DNA from: Fulvivirga maritima
GTDB taxonomy: Bacteria > Bacteroidota > Bacteroidia > Cytophagales > Cyclobacteriaceae
Length of the DNA: 64,000 nucleotides
Direction of reading: 5' to 3'
Assembly (NCBI RefSeq): GCF_021389955.1
Contig: NZ_CP089980.1
Span: forward strand, 2,413,001-2,477,000
In this document: positions 63,698 to 64,000 of the stretch, piece by piece
Layout of the letters: the number at the start of each line of letters is the position of its first letter
Numbering within the stretch: the first letter of the stretch is position 1
Position numbers and translations under genes: made by a program
The notes under the pieces: generated by a model
Databases searched by the model: none
What the model was told of the DNA's origin: nothing
What the model saw: the letters and a program-made list of their open reading frames with translations, nothing else

Positions 63698-64000
63698 GTG
63701 ATCTTATTTTTTTAGAAAAATTTTAGAGCGCCAAACCTAAATCAAAAAAGTTTGATCACATAATATTTATGTAAGATAAATCTGTTTTAAGTATAAAAAG
63801 AGAAATATAATTCGGTGTAATCGATAGTTGAGTTGGATGGATATCTTAATTCTATTAAAGAAATGTGTTTATTTTTAGTTTATGTATGATATGATGAGAA
63901 ATTAATACAAGTCAATATTATATTCTAATAAAAGATACATGTGTAATAAAAAAATTCTTTTATTATTAAAAAATAAGACTGAAAATTTGGTTTTGATTTT
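63698..64000. other. upstream region of the SusC gene, very AT-rich
   Basis: 303 bp to the window edge without an ORF. Apart from the -7 element, it holds only a weak inverted repeat (TAATAAAA at 63944-63951, TTTTATTA at 63958-63965). Confidence 0.4.
63732..63739 (-). promoter_or_regulatory. -7 promoter element (TAGGTTTG) of the SusC/SusD operon
   Basis: TAGGTTTG on the minus strand, inside a 15-bp sequence (63730-63744) identical to one in front of the DUF892 gene. A -33 element at the right spacing is not clear. Confidence 0.45.

Noticed and set aside
1-64000. CRISPR arrays, rRNA or tRNA genes
   Set aside because: No regularly spaced repeats and no tRNA- or rRNA-like segments were seen in the intergenic regions. 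A tRNAscan/Infernal run would settle this.

Overview
The window looks like the chromosome of a free-living member of the Bacteroidota, most likely Cytophagales (related to Fulvivirga, Marivirga or Reichenbachiella). This is inferred from gene content and is not a computed placement. The signs are a SusC/SusD pair, many carboxypeptidase-regulatory-like (CarboxypepD_reg) outer-membrane and secreted proteins, DUF5686, LytS/LytTR two-component pairs, AT-rich DNA, promoters of the TAnnTTTG type and few Shine-Dalgarno sites.

Layout. 0.1-9 kb: a RelE/ParE toxin-antitoxin pair, a Na+/solute symporter, a cadherin/Ig-like secreted protein, an SF1 helicase, an AhpC-AhpD peroxidase pair of mycobacterial type, a TerB-like protein and a DUF892 (YciF-type) ferritin-like stress protein. 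9.4-12 kb: a TPR-LytS kinase overlapping its LytTR regulator. 12.1-21.9 kb: a co-directional block of four ankyrin-repeat genes (two of about 1,070 codons in tandem, one frameshifted, one of 395 codons) with a small membrane protein and an unrecognised 174-residue protein. 21.9-22.4 kb: hemG. 22.9-30.2 kb: a mobile-element hot spot with a complete IS1595-family element (18-bp inverted repeats and 8-bp target duplication), an IS256-family element with a frameshifted transposase, a lone TonB-dependent receptor, a truncated REP-associated tyrosine transposase with REP-like palindromes, and an IS3-family element that cuts off a lipoprotein gene.

30.6-45.6 kb: mostly housekeeping and envelope genes: a NagX/HGSNAT-like membrane acyltransferase, an outer-membrane barrel, a bactofilin, a CPA2 antiporter with a UspA protein, an alkyltransferase-like protein, a rhodanese, a second SSS symporter, clpS, recR, an aminotransferase, a heptose-7-phosphate kinase, and a second LytS/LytTR pair. 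45.8-58.9 kb: an AGCS symporter with a large insertion, an ECF sigma/anti-sigma-TonB locus facing a vWA protein, a GT39-like glycosyltransferase, a WaaY-like kinase, a second ECF sigma/anti-sigma pair, gmk, nadD and a DUF5686 protein. 59-63.7 kb: a SusD/SusC pair.

The most interesting signal is non-coding. Between the rhodanese and the second symporter (36.2-36.65 kb) lie two tandem homologous units. Each has a sigma-54-type -24/-12 box, a conserved 5' segment, a perfect 10-bp stem whose loop carries the same 15-nt sequence, and a strong intrinsic terminator. This looks like a duplicated sigma-54-dependent sRNA pair. Thirteen consecutive nucleotides of the shared loop are exactly complementary to the 5' leader of the DUF892 mRNA 27 kb away, 16-28 nt before its start codon. 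This suggests a stress-regulatory circuit that can be tested. The evidence is sequence pattern only: no expression data or database searches were available.
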